From Paraburkholderia atlantica (GTDB lineage: Bacteria; Pseudomonadota; Gammaproteobacteria; Burkholderiales; Burkholderiaceae): DNA of 64,000 nt. Shown here piece by piece: positions 63,639-64,000 of this stretch (positions are counted from its first letter, which is position 1; each line of letters begins with the position of its first letter). A program made the position numbers and the translations under genes. The stretch covers positions 30,164 through 94,163 of the forward strand of contig NZ_WHNQ01000028.1 of assembly GCF_009362785.1 (NCBI RefSeq). The letters run 5' to 3'. The notes beneath the pieces are model-generated. The model saw nothing but the letters and a program-made list of their open reading frames with translations. It searched no databases and was not told where the DNA came from.

Positions 63639-64000
63639 TCAACCCAGGCGCAGCTGACCGAACAGGTGGTCCCAGATCGCCAGAATACGGGCAACGGAAT
63701 AACGATCCCGGATCGAGCGCGCGCCCCTGACGCCGAGTTCTTCGCGCAGCGCCTGGTCCGACAGCATGCGCCGCAGTCCGGCGGCGAGCGCCGTTGCATC
63801 GCCCGGCGGAATCAGCAAACCGTCCTGACCGTCGCGCATCAACTCGCGCGGCCCGCTCGGACAGTCGAACGAGACCGCCGGGACACCGAGCGCCATGCTC
63901 TCCATCAACGCCACCGGCATCCCTTCAAAGCGCGACGACAGTACGAATGCGTCGGCGGCGGCCATCTCATGCCATGCAGCCTGCGTACTGCCCGGCAGAA
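63639..64000 (-). CDS. Family 4 (GT-B) glycosyltransferase, C-terminal part only
   Basis: The frame is open to the right edge, with the start outside the window. The visible ~120 residues contain ADAFVLSSRFEGMPVALMES and GVPAVSFDCPSGPRELMRDG, the donor-sugar E-x7-E region of GT4 enzymes, then IPPGDATALAAGLRRML. It sits 82 bases before the family 2 glycosyltransferase gene and is probably in the same transcript. Confidence 0.87.
   Translation of the reverse strand, partial: LPGSTQAAWHEMAAADAFVLSSRFEGMPVALMESMALGVPAVSFDCPSGPRELMRDGQDGLLIPPGDATALAAGLRRMLSDQALREELGVRGARSIRDRYSVARILAIWDHLFGQLRLG

Overview
The window is high-GC, gene-dense DNA from a Burkholderiaceae chromosome, most likely Paraburkholderia or Burkholderia. 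The basis is codon use, an MdtABC-type RND operon, several divergent LysR pairs, a DUF2000/AraC pair, a persulfide dioxygenase-rhodanese fusion like the one studied in P. phytofirmans, and a four-gene quorum-sensing operon with the layout of Ralstonia phcBSRQ. No rRNA, tRNA, CRISPR array or intact insertion sequence was seen.

Region 1-14.9 kb: a MocR/GntR regulator runs off the left edge, followed by a secreted sugar-dehydrogenase-like beta-propeller. A long minus-strand cluster comes next: the tripartite efflux system mdtA-mdtB-mdtC-outer membrane factor and two half-size chromate transporters. A 2OG-Fe(II) prolyl-4-hydroxylase-like gene faces away from it.

Region 14.9-17 kb is an AT-richer island. 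It has a broken reading frame that resembles a type VI secretion accessory protein, an M35-type zinc peptidase starting at an unobvious GTG, and a translationally overlapping gene for an exported OmpA-like protein. I read it as an orphan effector/partner module.

Region 17-22 kb (minus strand) is the highlight. A SAM-dependent methyltransferase, a membrane histidine kinase, a receiver-kinase hybrid and a receiver protein are in the order phcB-phcS-phcR-phcQ. This predicts a 3-hydroxy fatty acid methyl ester quorum-sensing circuit.

Region 22.5-35.7 kb: DUF2000 and AraC genes, a lipoprotein phosphoesterase followed by a strong terminator and a di-haem peroxidase, an isochorismatase-fold protein without its catalytic residues, an aldo/keto reductase, an MFS exporter, a cystathionine gamma-synthase-family enzyme, a Nudix hydrolase and a CHAD protein.

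Region 35.7-41 kb has more relaxed base composition and gene remnants: a lone winged-helix domain of a methyltransferase, a truncated MerR, two unknown small proteins, a large O-acyltransferase with an SGNH tail, and long non-coding gaps.

Region 41-54 kb: two LysR/short-chain dehydrogenase pairs (one with a pirin), a cupredoxin, a TupA-like ATP-grasp protein, an ECF sigma factor followed by a membrane protein, a ferredoxin and an O-methyltransferase, a cytoplasmic-looking solute-binding protein, two exported proteins, and a flavin monooxygenase with its divergent LysR regulator.

Region 54-64 kb: an EamA transporter behind a near-consensus promoter, a persulfide dioxygenase-rhodanese fusion beside a 1-Cys peroxiredoxin, GalU with an odd active-site substitution, a PAP2 phosphatase with an autotransporter-type tail, and two glycosyltransferases, the last cut by the right edge. 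Start sites were chosen from ribosome binding sites and family N-termini and often differ from the longest open frame.
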